This document shows positions 21,101-31,198 of a DNA stretch of 64,000 bases, one piece after another. This DNA is from Pseudomonadales bacterium (GTDB lineage: Bacteria > Pseudomonadota > Gammaproteobacteria > Pseudomonadales > DC-out160): positions 1 to 64,000 of the forward strand of contig JAHRWA010000058.1 in the NCBI GenBank assembly GCA_019090455.1, in the 5' to 3' direction. The notes beneath the pieces are model-generated. The model was given only the letters and a program-made list of their open reading frames with translations. It did no database searches and was not told where the DNA came from. A program made the position numbers and the translations under genes. Every line of letters starts with the position of its first letter. The first letter of the stretch is position 1.

Positions 21101-22211
21101 TAACTGGCTCATTTGGAAAATTGAGATTAGGGTCTGCCGTGCAAGTATTTACACCGCTCACATTGCCCTTGGTATATTTAACGACTAACCGTGGCGCCGC
21201 CGAAATAGCCAACTCATTTGTATGTATATGTCGACTACCTGTATTGCCTGCAACTCCAGAAACAAGAAACGTCATCGCTGATCCTGGACACCATTCTGGC
21301 TCTGATGCTAATGGCGTGACTTTTTGCTGAACCAAACTAGTCACATCTATCGAATGAAAATCACCATATGAGAATTGGTCAAGTGATACTGTGGGTAACT
21401 GATAGATATCCGAAGTCGCAGGTTGCAACAAGGCTTGCGAGGACCCCATAAAACGTGGCGTGGCATCTTTCAGCACGCTAATCGTAACGGATGCGGCACC
21501 AACACTTGAATTATCAACATTATCGGAGGGCACGTCCGATTGCTTAGCACCATGAAAAACGAGATATGCCTCGGTAATACTAGCACCACGCGGAATCCTA
21601 ATTTTATCAATACGCAAACCTAAAATAACATCGGGATTGGCTATATCCACATAGGGCTCATCAGACCAGGCAATGACCGGGTCTTGCGCTCTACCGCTAC
21701 CGTCTCTGGCAACCGACGCATCATCGAGAATAAACTCACTCCTAGGGATATGGAGCCAAGCATCGTCATGCGGATGAATAACAGGGTACACAGAGGAATA
21801 CTCAAAGCTGGCAGTACCGTCTCCAACATCTCGACTTAACATGCTGACAGGGTAAAGAATACTACCGCCAGGATGAGTGAATCGTGACATCCCTACGGAA
21901 AGACCGCCATTAAGCCCGGAAATAACATTGCGTAACGCGCTCTGCATTTGGGTTATTTTTTGTTTCCCATGGCCCGTATAAGCACAGGTATCTATCGGAA
22001 TCACACCGCTGACAGGGGGTAAAGCCACTTCGCAGCTCATGCTATCAGAGGTGCCCAGCATCAACATGATATTTGGACTAATGCCAGATCCACCTGACGT
22101 GCCATATATATCAACATCATCTGCAATACTGTTGTCAGCCACAACAAACAGGCAACAGAATAAAACCCCATTGAAAACCCGCCTTATATTGATCCCCAAT
22201 TCATATCTCAT
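18159..22211 (-). CDS. pilY1: type IV pilus tip adhesin / assembly protein PilY1
   Basis: PilY1 primes pilus assembly with the minor pilins and acts as a tip adhesin and mechanosensor. This one has 1350 residues. A signal peptide (residues ~12-30, ending NSIA-DD) is followed by a von Willebrand A-like region (roughly 45-620, ISPNIMLMLGTSDSMS to the GDGFPDSNN segment). The C-terminal half is the conserved beta-propeller, with the calcium loop DLNSDGLTD in VLDLNSDGLTDRLYVADLAGQIFRIDL. The MIDAS motif of the VWA part is degenerate (GTSDSMS where DTSGSMS is usual). It sits between pilX and pilE, as in Pseudomonas. Confidence 0.92.
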   Translation of the reverse strand: MRYELGINIRRVFNGVLFCCLFVVADNSIADDVDIYGTSGGSGISPNIMLMLGTSDSMSCEVALPPVSGVIPIDTCAYTGHGKQKITQMQSALRNVISGLNGGLSVGMSRFTHPGGSILYPVSMLSRDVGDGTASFEYSSVYPVIHPHDDAWLHIPRSEFILDDASVARDGSGRAQDPVIAWSDEPYVDIANPDVILGLRIDKIRIPRGASITEAYLVFHGAKQSDVPSDNVDNSSVGAASVTISVLKDATPRFMGSSQALLQPATSDIYQLPTVSLDQFSYGDFHSIDVTSLVQQKVTPLASEPEWCPGSAMTFLVSGVAGNTGSRHIHTNELAISAAPRLVVKYTKGNVSGVNTCTADPNLNFPNEPVTSVRNKLLELVELLPSNGKAAIAGTLLEVGNYFRGGAVEYGAGIGDDGDPLGQLGLFHGPRLGYMQTSQLSHSDGFDSVASLSDLACAYTTTRSRACVQSRFDTLPYESEFSSSLSYRAPAVSTNTNCATQNHLIFVGDGFPDSNNFISPLGASRNLSALYNGFSSSVGGCDTLDTWDCTKKIADEIKAPTGTDESVRVHVIGFDIDNRYSATDIQELENLASGTSDYYSANDGTSLVESLADILRNIDQAAATISIPSIAVNQVSGLQHFNQLYYSMYRPSDRADWLGNLKRFDLDSVIGEAVGINGEKAIINERVATVDLNNITTTRLVTRFNPDATSWWTSTLDAPDGGDVELGGLAGRLGAPSGTDRVYSLFGGYDAEPGWVNYPIQSPELSDSVHALDNTNVNNIPLPIGVPIDGAEIIIEWARLNQNMGSPIHSQGQLVTYSWDDGTNNVGIVDQDELYNSIFVSTNRGFFHGFDVSRAAPGARELFRFIPFELLENLASFSSNDPAPTGEPLIYGLDSTWTVFRFDAWKECSPGIFCKDDTITADPNPSYPNSDFVFTYGGMRRGGNNYYSLDVSSVNGQLDAADIKPKFQFAILGGAQNPPIANYPYENMGQTWSQPELGQINVGGIRTPVIIFAGGYDDKYDDADQVDNNVVDKGSAVYIVDAMTGKLLWWTSSSTWNTGVYPTGYRRQADMKFSIPSNVKVLDLNSDGLTDRLYVADLAGQIFRIDLDNAEEPQLDTMTSSPSFGEVTVMAKLGRTGTISSNRNRRFFDPPSVSFSACGKVNVAIVSGDRPRPFTSGTDEHLFVIHDSLGLSPQNIVVGDLETVVLAADGTTSGAVAYHDVGWKMELTADRERSYGSPFVFNSNLYFTSYIPPETAPATGACVVDTGVSRLYALSLACSSIGSGTNLFSNNNNQLTAYQEVMQGPAATPAVVMTQDANGNTRFTLLPSSEAIDPPTEMMKKTSWRSLAAP

Positions 22212-22240
22212 CTACATCACAACCTTTATCAATATAACGG

Positions 22241-22921
22241 TTAAATACAATCTTTCTTCGCGGGCTGCATCTCATTCGAATCAACCCCCATATGTACCCA
22301 AAGCTGGACATTTTGAGTATCGGCATTGGTATTAGGCATTTGCGCTATACCCCGCGTTTCAAACTTTAGGTTCACAAAACTACCCATCTCAAATCCGGCC
22401 ACACCCGCAACGGGACCACAAAACCGGGTATCCGTCATCGCCTCTATGCCGCGACCTGCCACATCAATCAATGCGTTTCCGATACAGGCGCTCGTCGTTT
22501 GACCTTGAATATCCAAACCAACACCGCCGGCTTGATCAATCAAGTTGGAAACACCGCCATTATTAGCTGCAGTGGTAGTCAAGCCACCGTCTTCGATTTC
22601 ATCCGTTATTGCCTGCTTCATCATTTTGTTAAAACTAATGCAATCGTCTTCATTGATAACACTTTCGATCACTGTATCAATGGCAGTTTCGGCGGTCTGA
22701 TCAACCAACTGAATGGCTCTGGAGTTATTGGCCATAGTCGCTTGGAAATTTCCGGTCTTGAGAGTGGATACACCCATTATGGTAATCACTAACATCAAAA
22801 CTAGAATAATGGGCAACGCAAGACCTTGATCCTGTCGGCTCTGTAAATCACCACTCGAATAATGACTCCCCCACCAACGACTATTTTGAGATGAGTCAAC
22901 ATTATTTTTTTCAATTATCAT
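22241..22921 (-). CDS. pilX: minor pilin PilX
   Basis: PilX is a minor pilin of the pilus priming complex. The cleavage site QG before LALPIILVLMLVITIMGVST lacks the +5 glutamate, as is normal for PilX/GspK-type tip proteins. I prefer the ATG at 22921 (226 residues) because AGGT is well spaced before it; an ATG at 22942 would add seven residues and abut the pilW stop. The ~40-residue leader is long and hydrophilic in either case. The body has the PilX N-terminal pattern (SRAIQLVDQTAETAIDTV). Confidence 0.85.
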   Translation of the reverse strand: MIIEKNNVDSSQNSRWWGSHYSSGDLQSRQDQGLALPIILVLMLVITIMGVSTLKTGNFQATMANNSRAIQLVDQTAETAIDTVIESVINEDDCISFNKMMKQAITDEIEDGGLTTTAANNGGVSNLIDQAGGVGLDIQGQTTSACIGNALIDVAGRGIEAMTDTRFCGPVAGVAGFEMGSFVNLKFETRGIAQMPNTNADTQNVQLWVHMGVDSNEMQPAKKDCI

Positions 22922-22942
22922 TCTTTTATACCTACATTTCAC

Positions 22943-23806
22943 TTAGATACTTAGACGCCTAGGCATATTCCGTAGCTCTACCGTTGTCGTAAATTTCCGG
23001 CTAATCAAACTTGTCTCATCATTGACGGTGACGGTTTTATCCAACACATCGTAAGACTTACCTACACTCGGAATCACTGTCCCCGTCGATACTACGCTGT
23101 CATACTCATCAGTAGTCAGCAATAAGCCTAGCTGGATCGCAACGACGCTAGAATCAGCCGGTAGATCATCAACAGTGGTATAAGTAGAAATATGATAATC
23201 GCTCGCACCACGAACACCATATAACACTTGGAAACTTTCAACACCGGTCACTAACTTGCCTACAGTGCTGGCGCCGCCAGTTCTATCACGACAATACAAG
23301 TTTCTATCATTGACATAATACTCACTAATAATGAGAGTACTTTGATTGATGTTGAGGCTATCCCCTAGGCAACTTGTATCATCCTCAGTCACGGCACAAC
23401 GATGCACAACCAAGACATCACTCTCGTTACCACTCCAGGAATCCACAACATCATTTTGTGAGACGACGGCAGGAGCGCTTCCAAGACGAATGGGCGACTG
23501 CTTGCCACCCGTATCAGTTACGAATTCAGACCAACCGCATTCACCACCGCCAGCTGCACCTCCCATACCATGCCCCGCTAAACGAATATCTCGTATCATA
23601 TATTCAATCGAAAAGCGGCCACCCTCTTGCACTTCAGACGTGCCATTTTGCAATCGATAGGTTTGAGAGCTGGTCAATAATAACTGAATTCCTGCAGCGG
23701 CAATCAAACTACCCAATAGTAACGCCACCAACAATTCAACTAAGCTAAATCCTCGCAGATAATTGCCAGGTAAAGTAGGTGTCTTTCGAGATCCATTAAA
23801 AATCAT
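22943..23806 (-). CDS. pilW: minor pilin PilW
   Basis: PilW is the GspJ-like minor pilin. The start at 23806 puts a 20-residue leader before the site RG and FSLVELLVALLLGSLIAAAG, with Glu at +5. This start overlaps the end of pilV by 11 bp, consistent with coupling. The longer frame to 23965 runs inside pilV. The protein is 287 residues, with the family segment GRFSIEYMIRDIRLAGHGMGG shortly after the hydrophobic helix. It sits in the canonical order fimU-pilV-pilW-pilX-pilY1-pilE. Confidence 0.88.
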   Translation of the reverse strand: MIFNGSRKTPTLPGNYLRGFSLVELLVALLLGSLIAAAGIQLLLTSSQTYRLQNGTSEVQEGGRFSIEYMIRDIRLAGHGMGGAAGGGECGWSEFVTDTGGKQSPIRLGSAPAVVSQNDVVDSWSGNESDVLVVHRCAVTEDDTSCLGDSLNINQSTLIISEYYVNDRNLYCRDRTGGASTVGKLVTGVESFQVLYGVRGASDYHISTYTTVDDLPADSSVVAIQLGLLLTTDEYDSVVSTGTVIPSVGKSYDVLDKTVTVNDETSLISRKFTTTVELRNMPRRLSI

Positions 23807-24314
23807 AAACAACAACCTCAACGCAATTCGTCTGACTCTCAAAATTTGCGTGCCCATAAGCTGTGCTAGGGTCGCAACTGGCCGTAGTAGTAACTGCCCA
23901 GCTAACAATAATGCAATTTTCTGCGGCATTGGCAGTACCACAAGATCGCACCCCGACAGAGCCACCGGGAAGATAATCCGCTGCCAACGTTATTAATTCG
24001 CTAACATCATGTACAGCGACTTCACTCGCTGTACATGCGACACCACTGCCATTGCAGGATGCAGCACCGGTGACCCAATTGGTGCCGTCTAAATAAAAAT
24101 CCTTTTCCGCTCGATTCATTCTCATTCTTTCTTTTGCATCAACGGCTAAAGACGTGGCTCTTTCTCGCAAAAATGCTTCATTCGTCATTTTTAGTCCAGT
24201 GACTTCTAACCCCGCGTAACCTAAAACAGCAACACCCAATATTAAGGTCCCCACTAACGCCTCAATTAACGATACGCCGCGTTGGCACTGATCGTGTTCT
24301 CGATTAAAATTCAT
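23796..24314 (-). CDS. pilV: minor pilin PilV
   Basis: PilV is a GspI-like minor pilin that, with FimU, PilW, PilX and PilY1, forms the initiation complex at the pilus tip. The 172 residues start with a 13-residue leader ending RG, then VSLIEALVGTLILGVAVLGYAG with Glu +5 and the family segment RERATSLAVDAKERMRMNR. Six cysteines lie in the globular part. The ATG shares one base with the fimU stop (TAATG), so the pair is coupled. Confidence 0.88.
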   Translation of the reverse strand: MNFNREHDQCQRGVSLIEALVGTLILGVAVLGYAGLEVTGLKMTNEAFLRERATSLAVDAKERMRMNRAEKDFYLDGTNWVTGAASCNGSGVACTASEVAVHDVSELITLAADYLPGGSVGVRSCGTANAAENCIIVSWAVTTTASCDPSTAYGHANFESQTNCVEVVVYDF

Positions 24315-24868
24315 TAATTACAAACCTCACTAGTACAATCACAAGTCTTAGTATTAATCCATCCCAATTGAGACACAAAAATTTGTTTACCTGGCCTATC
24401 GTCTCCTTCACTGCACACATCGAAAACAACGCCTGCCAAAGGCGACACAACAGCAGCACTTTTTATTCTCAGAGCACCAAGCGCACTAAACTGAATTTCT
24501 TCCGGATTCAAAATGGGAATATTGGCCCAGCTCAATTCACCGTTCGCATCGACAGTGCCTCGATTCACAGCCACTTTAGTCCGGCTTGCTGGCTGGGAGC
24601 GGTAAACAATATTATTACCTTGGTCTTGCACTTCCCACTGGCCCCATCCATTAGTCGCATCGGGAATCAGTCGACCACCATCACCCATCACGGCATTACT
24701 GCGTGCAAGCTTTAAGGAATCTCGTATGTGATCACTGGTCTCATCTATCCGACGATCTTTTATATAGCTACTAAAACTGGAGACAGCAAACGAAGCCGTT
24801 ATCGCTAAGACAGACAGACTCACCAATAACTCGATAAAGGTTATGCCTTTATTTTTGGGAAAGTTCAT
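24314..24868 (-). CDS. fimU: minor pilin FimU (GspH/FimT family)
   Basis: This is the first gene of the minor-pilin operon. The 184-residue protein has an eight-residue leader (MNFPKNKG) before ITFIELLVSLSVLAITASFA, with Glu at +5, and the GspH domain pattern SDHIRDSLKLARSNAVMGDGG. The C-terminus has three cysteines (TCDCTSEVCN). FimU links the tip complex to the major pilin in Pseudomonas. The 218-bp gap upstream, toward ispH, presumably holds the operon promoter. I saw no clear sigma54 -24/-12 element there. Confidence 0.86.
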   Translation of the reverse strand: MNFPKNKGITFIELLVSLSVLAITASFAVSSFSSYIKDRRIDETSDHIRDSLKLARSNAVMGDGGRLIPDATNGWGQWEVQDQGNNIVYRSQPASRTKVAVNRGTVDANGELSWANIPILNPEEIQFSALGALRIKSAAVVSPLAGVVFDVCSEGDDRPGKQIFVSQLGWINTKTCDCTSEVCN

Positions 24869-25086
24869 TTAACAACCACTTTAGAATAAGGTCTTGAGAG
24901 GAATTAACCGATCTACAATCTAGGGCCGCTCGATTAAATCCGAGAGGCCGTATCCTGGGCAAGTTGAATGCGGATCAACGGTTAGTTAACTAGTTCTAGC
25001 GGTTATTTTCGAAGATATCAAAAAACGGGAGAGTAAACTCTTTGCCGCTAATCGCCATAATAAATAGATTAATCCTTATAAAGCGA

Positions 25087-26022
25087 TTAAATTCGAAGTT
25101 CTTTTGGCATAGAAAAAACAATATTTTCTGGTTTACCTTCCAACTCAGTGACGTCGATACCGCCTAACTCTTTCACTTTTTCGATCACTTGTTGAACGAG
25201 TACTTCAGGTGCTGACGCGCCAGCAGTAAGACCTACGTGCTGAATATTTTCAAACCATTCCGCTTTGACTTCATCTGCAAAGTCCACCAAATAACTCTTA
25301 ACTCCAGCCCGCTCTGCCAACTCTCTCAAGCGATTTGAATTAGAGCTATTGATAGATCCCACCACCAGCACGACTTCTGCCACGGTAGACAACTGTTTTA
25401 CTGCATCCTGTCTATTTTGGGTGGCATAACAGATATCGTCTTTCTTCGGGCCTTGAATCTTGGGAAAACGCGCCTTCATGGCATCGATAATTGCCAATGT
25501 GTCATCAACAGAAAGTGTGGTTTGAGTGACGTAGGAGAGAAGAGAAGGGTTCGATACTGCCAAAGCCGCCACATCATCAACATTTTCAACCAAATAAATA
25601 TCACCACCAGCATTCTTATCAAACTGCCCCATAGTGCCTTCCACTTCGGGATGCCCTCGATGGCCTACCAATATACATTCACTACCCGCGCGGCTAATTC
25701 GCCACACTTCCATATGCACTTTAGTGACCAAAGGACAGGTAGCATCAAAAACCTTTAGCCCTCTATTCGCCGCCTCTTGCTGCACTTGCTTGGAAACACC
25801 GTGAGCGCTAAAAATAACCACTTTATCATCGGGAACCTCAGCCAACTCGTCCACAAAAAGCGCACCGCGCGATCGCAGGTCATCAACCACAAAGCGGTTA
25901 TGCACCACCTCGTGACGCACATAGATAGGCGGACCAAATACTTCTAGCGCGCGATTAACGATGGCGATAGCCCTATCAACACCAGCACAAAATCCTCGAG
26001 GGTTAGCAAGCTCAATTTTCAC
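25087..26022 (-). CDS. ispH: 4-hydroxy-3-methylbut-2-enyl diphosphate reductase
   Basis: This is the last enzyme of the MEP isoprenoid pathway, an iron-sulfur protein that yields IPP and DMAPP. The 311-residue length fits. The three cluster-binding cysteines are visible in [13 protein letters not shown] (Cys12), [11 protein letters not shown] and [12 protein letters not shown]. The conserved HE ([13 protein letters not shown]) and [14 protein letters not shown] are present. Its start overlaps the end of fkpB by 11 bp in the conserved ribF-ileS-lspA-fkpB-ispH block. Confidence 0.96.
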   Translation of the reverse strand: MKIELANPRGFCAGVDRAIAIVNRALEVFGPPIYVRHEVVHNRFVVDDLRSRGALFVDELAEVPDDKVVIFSAHGVSKQVQQEAANRGLKVFDATCPLVTKVHMEVWRISRAGSECILVGHRGHPEVEGTMGQFDKNAGGDIYLVENVDDVAALAVSNPSLLSYVTQTTLSVDDTLAIIDAMKARFPKIQGPKKDDICYATQNRQDAVKQLSTVAEVVLVVGSINSSNSNRLRELAERAGVKSYLVDFADEVKAEWFENIQHVGLTAGASAPEVLVQQVIEKVKELGGIDVTELEGKPENIVFSMPKELRI

Positions 26023-26509
26023 GACTACTGCCTCCTTGCATTTGCACAGCCTGTACGGCGGGCTTTATCGCTATAATCTCAACTTCAAAAGTGAGATCGC
26101 GACCCGCTAGAGGGTGATTAAAATCCACTGTCACTATTTCGTTTTCTATCTTTTGCACAACACCTGGCAGCTCGCCTCCATCACCAGCATTTGCAAAGGA
26201 GATCATCGTTCCCGGCTCCAACACCATCTCATCGGAAAATCGACTGCGCGATATTTCTTGCATATTTTTATCATTGCGTTCGCCAAACCCATTTGCAGAC
26301 TCGATCAAGATAGAACGCTTATCCCCTACCTTGAGGCCTAACAGGGCCTGTTCAAATCCGGGCAATAAGCTGCCGTCACCGTACTGAAAAGTCGCGGGTT
26401 CATTATCGCGAGTGGAATCAACAATACTGCCATCCATAAAAAGAACCGAAAAATGCAATGTTATTTGCTTGTCATCATCAATACGGATTTGATCATTATT
26501 ACAAGACAT
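26012..26509 (-). CDS. fkpB: FKBP-type peptidyl-prolyl cis-trans isomerase (SlpA/FkpB)
   Basis: This prolyl isomerase of the SlyD/SlpA group has 165 residues. It opens with VTLHFSV-type FKBP sequence ([19 protein letters not shown]) and continues with [21 protein letters not shown], followed by the inserted flap domain and [15 protein letters not shown]. It lacks the His-rich metal-binding tail of SlyD. It lies in the conserved block between lspA and ispH. Confidence 0.92.
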   Translation of the reverse strand: MSCNNDQIRIDDDKQITLHFSVLFMDGSIVDSTRDNEPATFQYGDGSLLPGFEQALLGLKVGDKRSILIESANGFGERNDKNMQEISRSRFSDEMVLEPGTMISFANAGDGGELPGVVQKIENEIVTVDFNHPLAGRDLTFEVEIIAIKPAVQAVQMQGGSSREN

Positions 26510-26568
26510 AAATTTTTAACTTTCTCACTTCAAAACAGACACGCTGGTTAACGCTGCACTTACAGTCA

Positions 26569-27099
26569 CTATTTATTGGGATTCCGAAACACATCAATCC
26601 CCATCATTATTGCACCCACCGTAATGGCGGAATCCGCAACATTAAAAGCAGGAAAATGGGCTGACCCCCAGTAAACATCCAAAAAATCCACCACATAACC
26701 TAATAGAATTCGATCTGCCACGTTGCCGATCGCGCCCCCTAATATCAAGGCCAGGGAAATCGCAAGCCACTTATCGTTCTTTGGCAATCGATACAACCAC
26801 ACAACGAGCACGATACTCACAACAACCGCAATCACGGCAAAAAACCAGCGTTGCCACCCATCCTCTCCCGCTAAAAAGCTAAAGGCAGCGCCCAAATTAT
26901 GTGCCAAGGTAATATTAAAAAAAGGAATGACTTTGATGGATTCATAAAGCTCCAAATTAGCGGACGCCATATTTTTAGTCCACTGATCCAACACTATCAC
27001 CAACCCGGTTATCCATAACCAATGCAACATACCCGTAGGTCCTGTCGACATCTTAGTTCCTGCCGAATTGTTGCTTGCTTCTTTCTTTACATCATTCAT
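26569..27099 (-). CDS. lspA: lipoprotein signal peptidase
   Basis: This inner-membrane aspartyl protease cleaves prolipoprotein signal peptides after lipidation by Lgt. The 176-residue protein has four transmembrane segments and the family boxes DQWTKN, NLGAAFSFLAG, GGAIGNVADRILLGYVVDFLD and FNVADSAITVG, which hold the two catalytic aspartates (NVADR and VADS). The first ~25 residues are hydrophilic and somewhat longer than usual. It is 34 bp downstream of ileS. Confidence 0.95.
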   Translation of the reverse strand: MNDVKKEASNNSAGTKMSTGPTGMLHWLWITGLVIVLDQWTKNMASANLELYESIKVIPFFNITLAHNLGAAFSFLAGEDGWQRWFFAVIAVVVSIVLVVWLYRLPKNDKWLAISLALILGGAIGNVADRILLGYVVDFLDVYWGSAHFPAFNVADSAITVGAIMMGIDVFRNPNK

Positions 27100-27133
27100 T
27101 TAAACATCACTTTCATTGGGTGATTTCATTTGA

Positions 27134-29962
27134 TCAGACAAAGTGGCGTTTCTCGCCCTTGCCATCCACATTTTCGACACATCGACCGCATAGGCCAGGG
27201 AAACTCTGATTGCGATTAACGTCGGATGTATGGTGCCAGCATCGTTCACATTTACTGTGATTACTGCGAGAAATTTTGACACCAAAGCCATCGGCATCAT
27301 CTGCGATGTTACCGTCGGTTCCAAGATGTCGAATCTTGACCTCAGAGCAGATGAGTGAAAAACGTAACTCAGGCCCCAACGTATCGAGTATTTGTTTCAG
27401 ATCGGCAGAACACTGTATTTCTACTTCCGCTTCCAGGCTACCGCCAATGACGCCCTCTTTCCTTGCTTTCTCAAACTCTTTATTCACTGCATTTTTAATC
27501 GCAACAATCTGCCCCCAAAAATCACGATTAAATTCGCCCTTATCTTGGAGCGCACCTAAACCGTCATACCACGTTTCCAAAAACACGGACTCTGATCGAG
27601 TACCTGGAATCGCTTTCCAAACCTCTTCGGCGGTAAAACTCAGTATGGGTGCGATCCAACGTACCAAAGCTTCCACAATATGATACAAAGCACTTTGCGC
27701 TGATCGCCTCGCTAAACTATTTTCCTGCGTGGTGTAAAGCCGATCTTTAATAATATCCAGATAAAAACCACCTAGATCTAGCGAGCAAAAATGATGGATT
27801 TTTTGGTATATTGGCAAAAACTCATAATCATCATAATGATCAATAATATCTTTTTGCAGATTCAGAGTTCGATCAACAGCCCAACGATCTAGCGGCATCA
27901 TGTCCTCATTCGCGACTAAATTTTCTGTCACATCAAAGCCATCTAAATTCGACAATAAAAACCGAATGGTATTTCTAATTCTTCGATACGAGTCCGCAGT
28001 ACGTTCAAAAATCTGATCCGTCACTGTCATTTCATTGGTGTAATCGGTCGCCGCAATCCACAAGCGCATTATATCTGCGCCGAGACTATTCACCACTTTC
28101 TGGGGTGCCACACCGTTGCGAACGGATTTTGACATTTTCTTGCCGTCACCATCCACGGTAAAGCCATGGGTAATCACTGTTTTATAAGGTGCTTCGCCTC
28201 GTGTTGCAATGGCGGTTTTTAATGAAGATTGGAACCAACCTCGATGTTGATCCGAACCTTCAAGATACACATCAGCAGGAAATTGTAATTCAGGCCGCTC
28301 TTCCATCACTGCTGCATGGGTCACTCCGGAATCGAACCAGACATCCAATGTATCCGTTACTTTTTGATATTGGTCAGCGTCCTTCCCCAACAAATCAGCA
28401 GGCTCCAAATCATCCCAAGCATCAATCCCTTTTTCCTCCACTAACAATGCCACCTCTTCCATCAACCGCTGGGTATCAGGGTGAATCTCTTCCGTTTCCT
28501 TATGAACAAACAATGTAATGGGAACACCCCAAGTGCGCTGCCGAGAGATGCACCAATCGGGGCTACCTTGCAACATAGACTCCATACGCCCTCGCGCTTT
28601 TTCCGGCACCCATTGCACCTCTTTTACCGCAGCAAAGGCTTTGTCCAACAAATGATTTTGTTTCATGCTGATAAACCACTGAGGTGTGGCGCGATAAATC
28701 AAAGGAGTCTTGGTACGCCAACAATGGGGAAAGCTATGCTGAAATGCTTTCTCCAGCACTAGCCTTCCACCGTCCTTCAGAACTTCAATAACATGGGCAT
28801 CAACCTTATACACATGCTCACCAGCAAACAATTCAACGGAGTCGCGAAACACGCCATTGTCATCAACATAGTTTAAGGTGCCTAAATCATATCGACGCCC
28901 CACACTAAAATCGTCCACGCCATGATCCGGAGCCGTATGTACAGCCCCCGTTCCCGCATCCGTGGTAACGTGATCACCTAATAAAATCGTGACATTCTTA
29001 TTATAGAAGGGGTGTTTGAGTTTCTGATTCTCAAGGACTGCCCCCTTACAAGTACCGCGCTCACTAAAACTATCAACCTCATAACGCTGCATCACATCCG
29101 CTACCATATCGGTCGCTATCATTATCAATTCTTGGCCGCCGCCCAGGTCAACCTCCACCAAGGAGTATTCCAAACCACCATTAATAGAAACAGCTTGATT
29201 CGACGGTAACGTCCAAGGGGTCGTCGTCCAAATAACAACGTTAACAGGAAGCGACCCATCTGCGGGCAAAGAACCTTTCTGCTCAAAATTAGCCAGAAAC
29301 TCCGCTTTATCCTCAGGCTCAAAACGAACATCCACTGCAGTGGAGGTTTTATCTTGATATTCCACTTCAGCTTCCGCTAACGCCGAGGCTCCTACTACAC
29401 TCCAATAAACAGGTTTATAACCTTTATGAAGATGTCCATTTTCTATAATGCGACTTAATGCTCGAATGATATTAGCTTCGAAATTAAAGTTCATCGTCAG
29501 GTAAGGGTTATCCCAGTCGCCTAAAATTCCAAGCCTAACAAAATCTTTCTTCTGTCCTTCAATTTGGCGCTGAGCATATTCACGACATTTTTTCCTAAAG
29601 GTTTTGACGTCTACCTTAACGCCCGCTTTGCCTACCTTTTTTTCTACCTGGTGCTCTATCGGTAGCCCATGACAATCCCACCCTGGGATATAAGGTGCAT
29701 CAAACCCACTCAGGGTTTTCGATTTAATAATAAAGTCTTTCAACACTTTATTGACGGCATGGCCAATGTGGATATCACCATTGGCATACGGCGGCCCATC
29801 ATGTAAAACAAACTTAGGGCGGCCATCACAAATCTCTCGAATTTTTTCGTAGAGTTTGTCTTGCTGCCATTTTTTTACGAACCCCGGCTCGCGTTGTGCC
29901 AAATTGGCTTTCATTGCAAAACTGGTCTTCGGTAAGTTCAGTGTGTTTTTATATTCACTCAT
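27134..29962 (-). CDS. ileS: isoleucyl-tRNA synthetase
   Basis: This enzyme charges tRNA-Ile. At 942 residues it is of standard bacterial length. The class I signature HIGH ([15 protein letters not shown], residue ~60) and KMSKS ([13 protein letters not shown], ~605) are intact. The CP1 editing domain (with [14 protein letters not shown]) and the anticodon-binding domain are present. The C-terminal zinc finger CERCWHHT...CGRCVENV closes the protein. It lies in the conserved ribF-ileS-lspA block. Confidence 0.97.
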   Translation of the reverse strand: MSEYKNTLNLPKTSFAMKANLAQREPGFVKKWQQDKLYEKIREICDGRPKFVLHDGPPYANGDIHIGHAVNKVLKDFIIKSKTLSGFDAPYIPGWDCHGLPIEHQVEKKVGKAGVKVDVKTFRKKCREYAQRQIEGQKKDFVRLGILGDWDNPYLTMNFNFEANIIRALSRIIENGHLHKGYKPVYWSVVGASALAEAEVEYQDKTSTAVDVRFEPEDKAEFLANFEQKGSLPADGSLPVNVVIWTTTPWTLPSNQAVSINGGLEYSLVEVDLGGGQELIMIATDMVADVMQRYEVDSFSERGTCKGAVLENQKLKHPFYNKNVTILLGDHVTTDAGTGAVHTAPDHGVDDFSVGRRYDLGTLNYVDDNGVFRDSVELFAGEHVYKVDAHVIEVLKDGGRLVLEKAFQHSFPHCWRTKTPLIYRATPQWFISMKQNHLLDKAFAAVKEVQWVPEKARGRMESMLQGSPDWCISRQRTWGVPITLFVHKETEEIHPDTQRLMEEVALLVEEKGIDAWDDLEPADLLGKDADQYQKVTDTLDVWFDSGVTHAAVMEERPELQFPADVYLEGSDQHRGWFQSSLKTAIATRGEAPYKTVITHGFTVDGDGKKMSKSVRNGVAPQKVVNSLGADIMRLWIAATDYTNEMTVTDQIFERTADSYRRIRNTIRFLLSNLDGFDVTENLVANEDMMPLDRWAVDRTLNLQKDIIDHYDDYEFLPIYQKIHHFCSLDLGGFYLDIIKDRLYTTQENSLARRSAQSALYHIVEALVRWIAPILSFTAEEVWKAIPGTRSESVFLETWYDGLGALQDKGEFNRDFWGQIVAIKNAVNKEFEKARKEGVIGGSLEAEVEIQCSADLKQILDTLGPELRFSLICSEVKIRHLGTDGNIADDADGFGVKISRSNHSKCERCWHHTSDVNRNQSFPGLCGRCVENVDGKGEKRHFV

Positions 29963-30020
29963 GGATAGTCGCCGTTATATGCCTTATTAATCCGAATTTA
30001 CTATTCGTTTTGGTGTGGGC

Positions 30021-30067
30021 CTGTTTTATATGAATCTGTTTTTATGCGAACCGCTTTTATATAGACC
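30021..30067. repeat. three imperfect 15-16 bp repeats upstream of ileS
   Basis: Three consecutive AT-rich units, CTGTTTTATATGAAT, CTGTTTTTATGCGAAC and CGCTTTTATATAGACC, lie between the end of ribF and the start of ileS. They are followed by a small palindrome CTACATTATGTAG (30067-30079). Each unit contains a TTTTATAT-like core, so they could contribute promoter -10-like elements. Confidence 0.4.
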
Positions 30068-30111
30068 TACATTATGTAGATAGACCTATGTTGATGCTTG
30101 ACTGACGTCGT

Positions 30112-31041
30112 TCAAGAAAGATTAAAAATCTTCCTTCCTATAGCGATGTCATTTTGTATCGCTTGCTTAAGCGTTTCTAAGCCATCAAACTTTTTTTCTT
30201 CTCTAATTTTTTTCACGAAGCTCACATCAATTTTTCGACCGTAAAGATCGCCTTTAAAATCCAGCAAATGCACCTCAAGCCTCTCATCCTTACCGCCCAC
30301 AGTAGGTCGGTTGCCAATACTCGCCATCGCAGGTAGTGGTTTGTCTTCAATCCCAGACACTTCCACGGCGAAAACGCCTTTCAGTGGTGAGCGCTGCCTG
30401 CCCAACAATACATTTGCAGTGGGCACGCCAATGGTTCGACCAATTTTATCGCCATGCACCACGCGACCACCGATATAAAACCGGTGACCCAGTAACTTGT
30501 CGACTAACTCAAAATTGCTATCGTGAAGTGCATTTCTAATACGCGTACTACTGACTCGTTCCGATAAGTACTTCGTGGTTTTCGTGTTAACCACCTCAAA
30601 TCCATTAAGTTGACCCTCTCGCTCTAGAAACTCGAAATCACCTCGTCGGTCACTACCGAAATGAAAATCATCTCCCACGACTAGAAAGCGCACCCCCATG
30701 CCATTCACCAAAATGTCATCGACGAACTTTTTAGCACTTAACGAACGAAAACTTTCATTAAACCGAACACAGAGAACCCGGCCCACACCGTACTCTGCCA
30801 GCCCCTCCAACTTGTCACGAAACCGCATTATACGAGCCGGCACTGATCCGCTAGCAAAATACTCACTGGGCTGGGGTTCAAATAATAGGACGGCAGAGGG
30901 CAACCTTAACTCTTTGGACTTTTCTGCCACTTGAGCAATGATGCTTTGATGGCCTCGATGAACACCATCATAATTGCCAATCGTAGCCACACACCCACGA
31001 TGGTGCGCTTTTAAATTGTGCAGCCCTCTAATTAACTCCAT
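30112..31041 (-). CDS. ribF: bifunctional riboflavin kinase / FAD synthetase
   Basis: The protein phosphorylates riboflavin to FMN and adenylylates FMN to FAD. The 309 residues hold an N-terminal nucleotidyltransferase domain with the HxGH-like motif (TIGNYDGVHRGHQSII) and the ISSTRIR-type motif (SERVSSTRIRNAL). The C-terminal riboflavin kinase domain has GRTIGVPTANV. No FMN riboswitch is apparent upstream, as expected for ribF in this conserved position between murJ and ileS. Confidence 0.95.
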   Translation of the reverse strand: MELIRGLHNLKAHHRGCVATIGNYDGVHRGHQSIIAQVAEKSKELRLPSAVLLFEPQPSEYFASGSVPARIMRFRDKLEGLAEYGVGRVLCVRFNESFRSLSAKKFVDDILVNGMGVRFLVVGDDFHFGSDRRGDFEFLEREGQLNGFEVVNTKTTKYLSERVSSTRIRNALHDSNFELVDKLLGHRFYIGGRVVHGDKIGRTIGVPTANVLLGRQRSPLKGVFAVEVSGIEDKPLPAMASIGNRPTVGGKDERLEVHLLDFKGDLYGRKIDVSFVKKIREEKKFDGLETLKQAIQNDIAIGRKIFNLS

Positions 31042-31198
31042 AACGCCTTTGTACTCGCAATCGCTTGAGGCTATTGAATGCCCTTATTAAGTAACGGACG
31101 GATTATATCGGAAGTTACCTCTTTGCTCATTAGCTTGTTTTCAGTTAGAGCACATTTTAAGCAGGACCCATCAATACACCGCACGCTCTCTTCGATCT

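Noticed and set aside
24869..25086. Sigma54 promoter for the minor-pilin operon
   Set aside because: No TGGCAC-N5-TTGC match on the minus strand in this gap.
28189..28762. Frames opposite ileS
   Set aside because: Antisense shadows of the synthetase; no features of real proteins.
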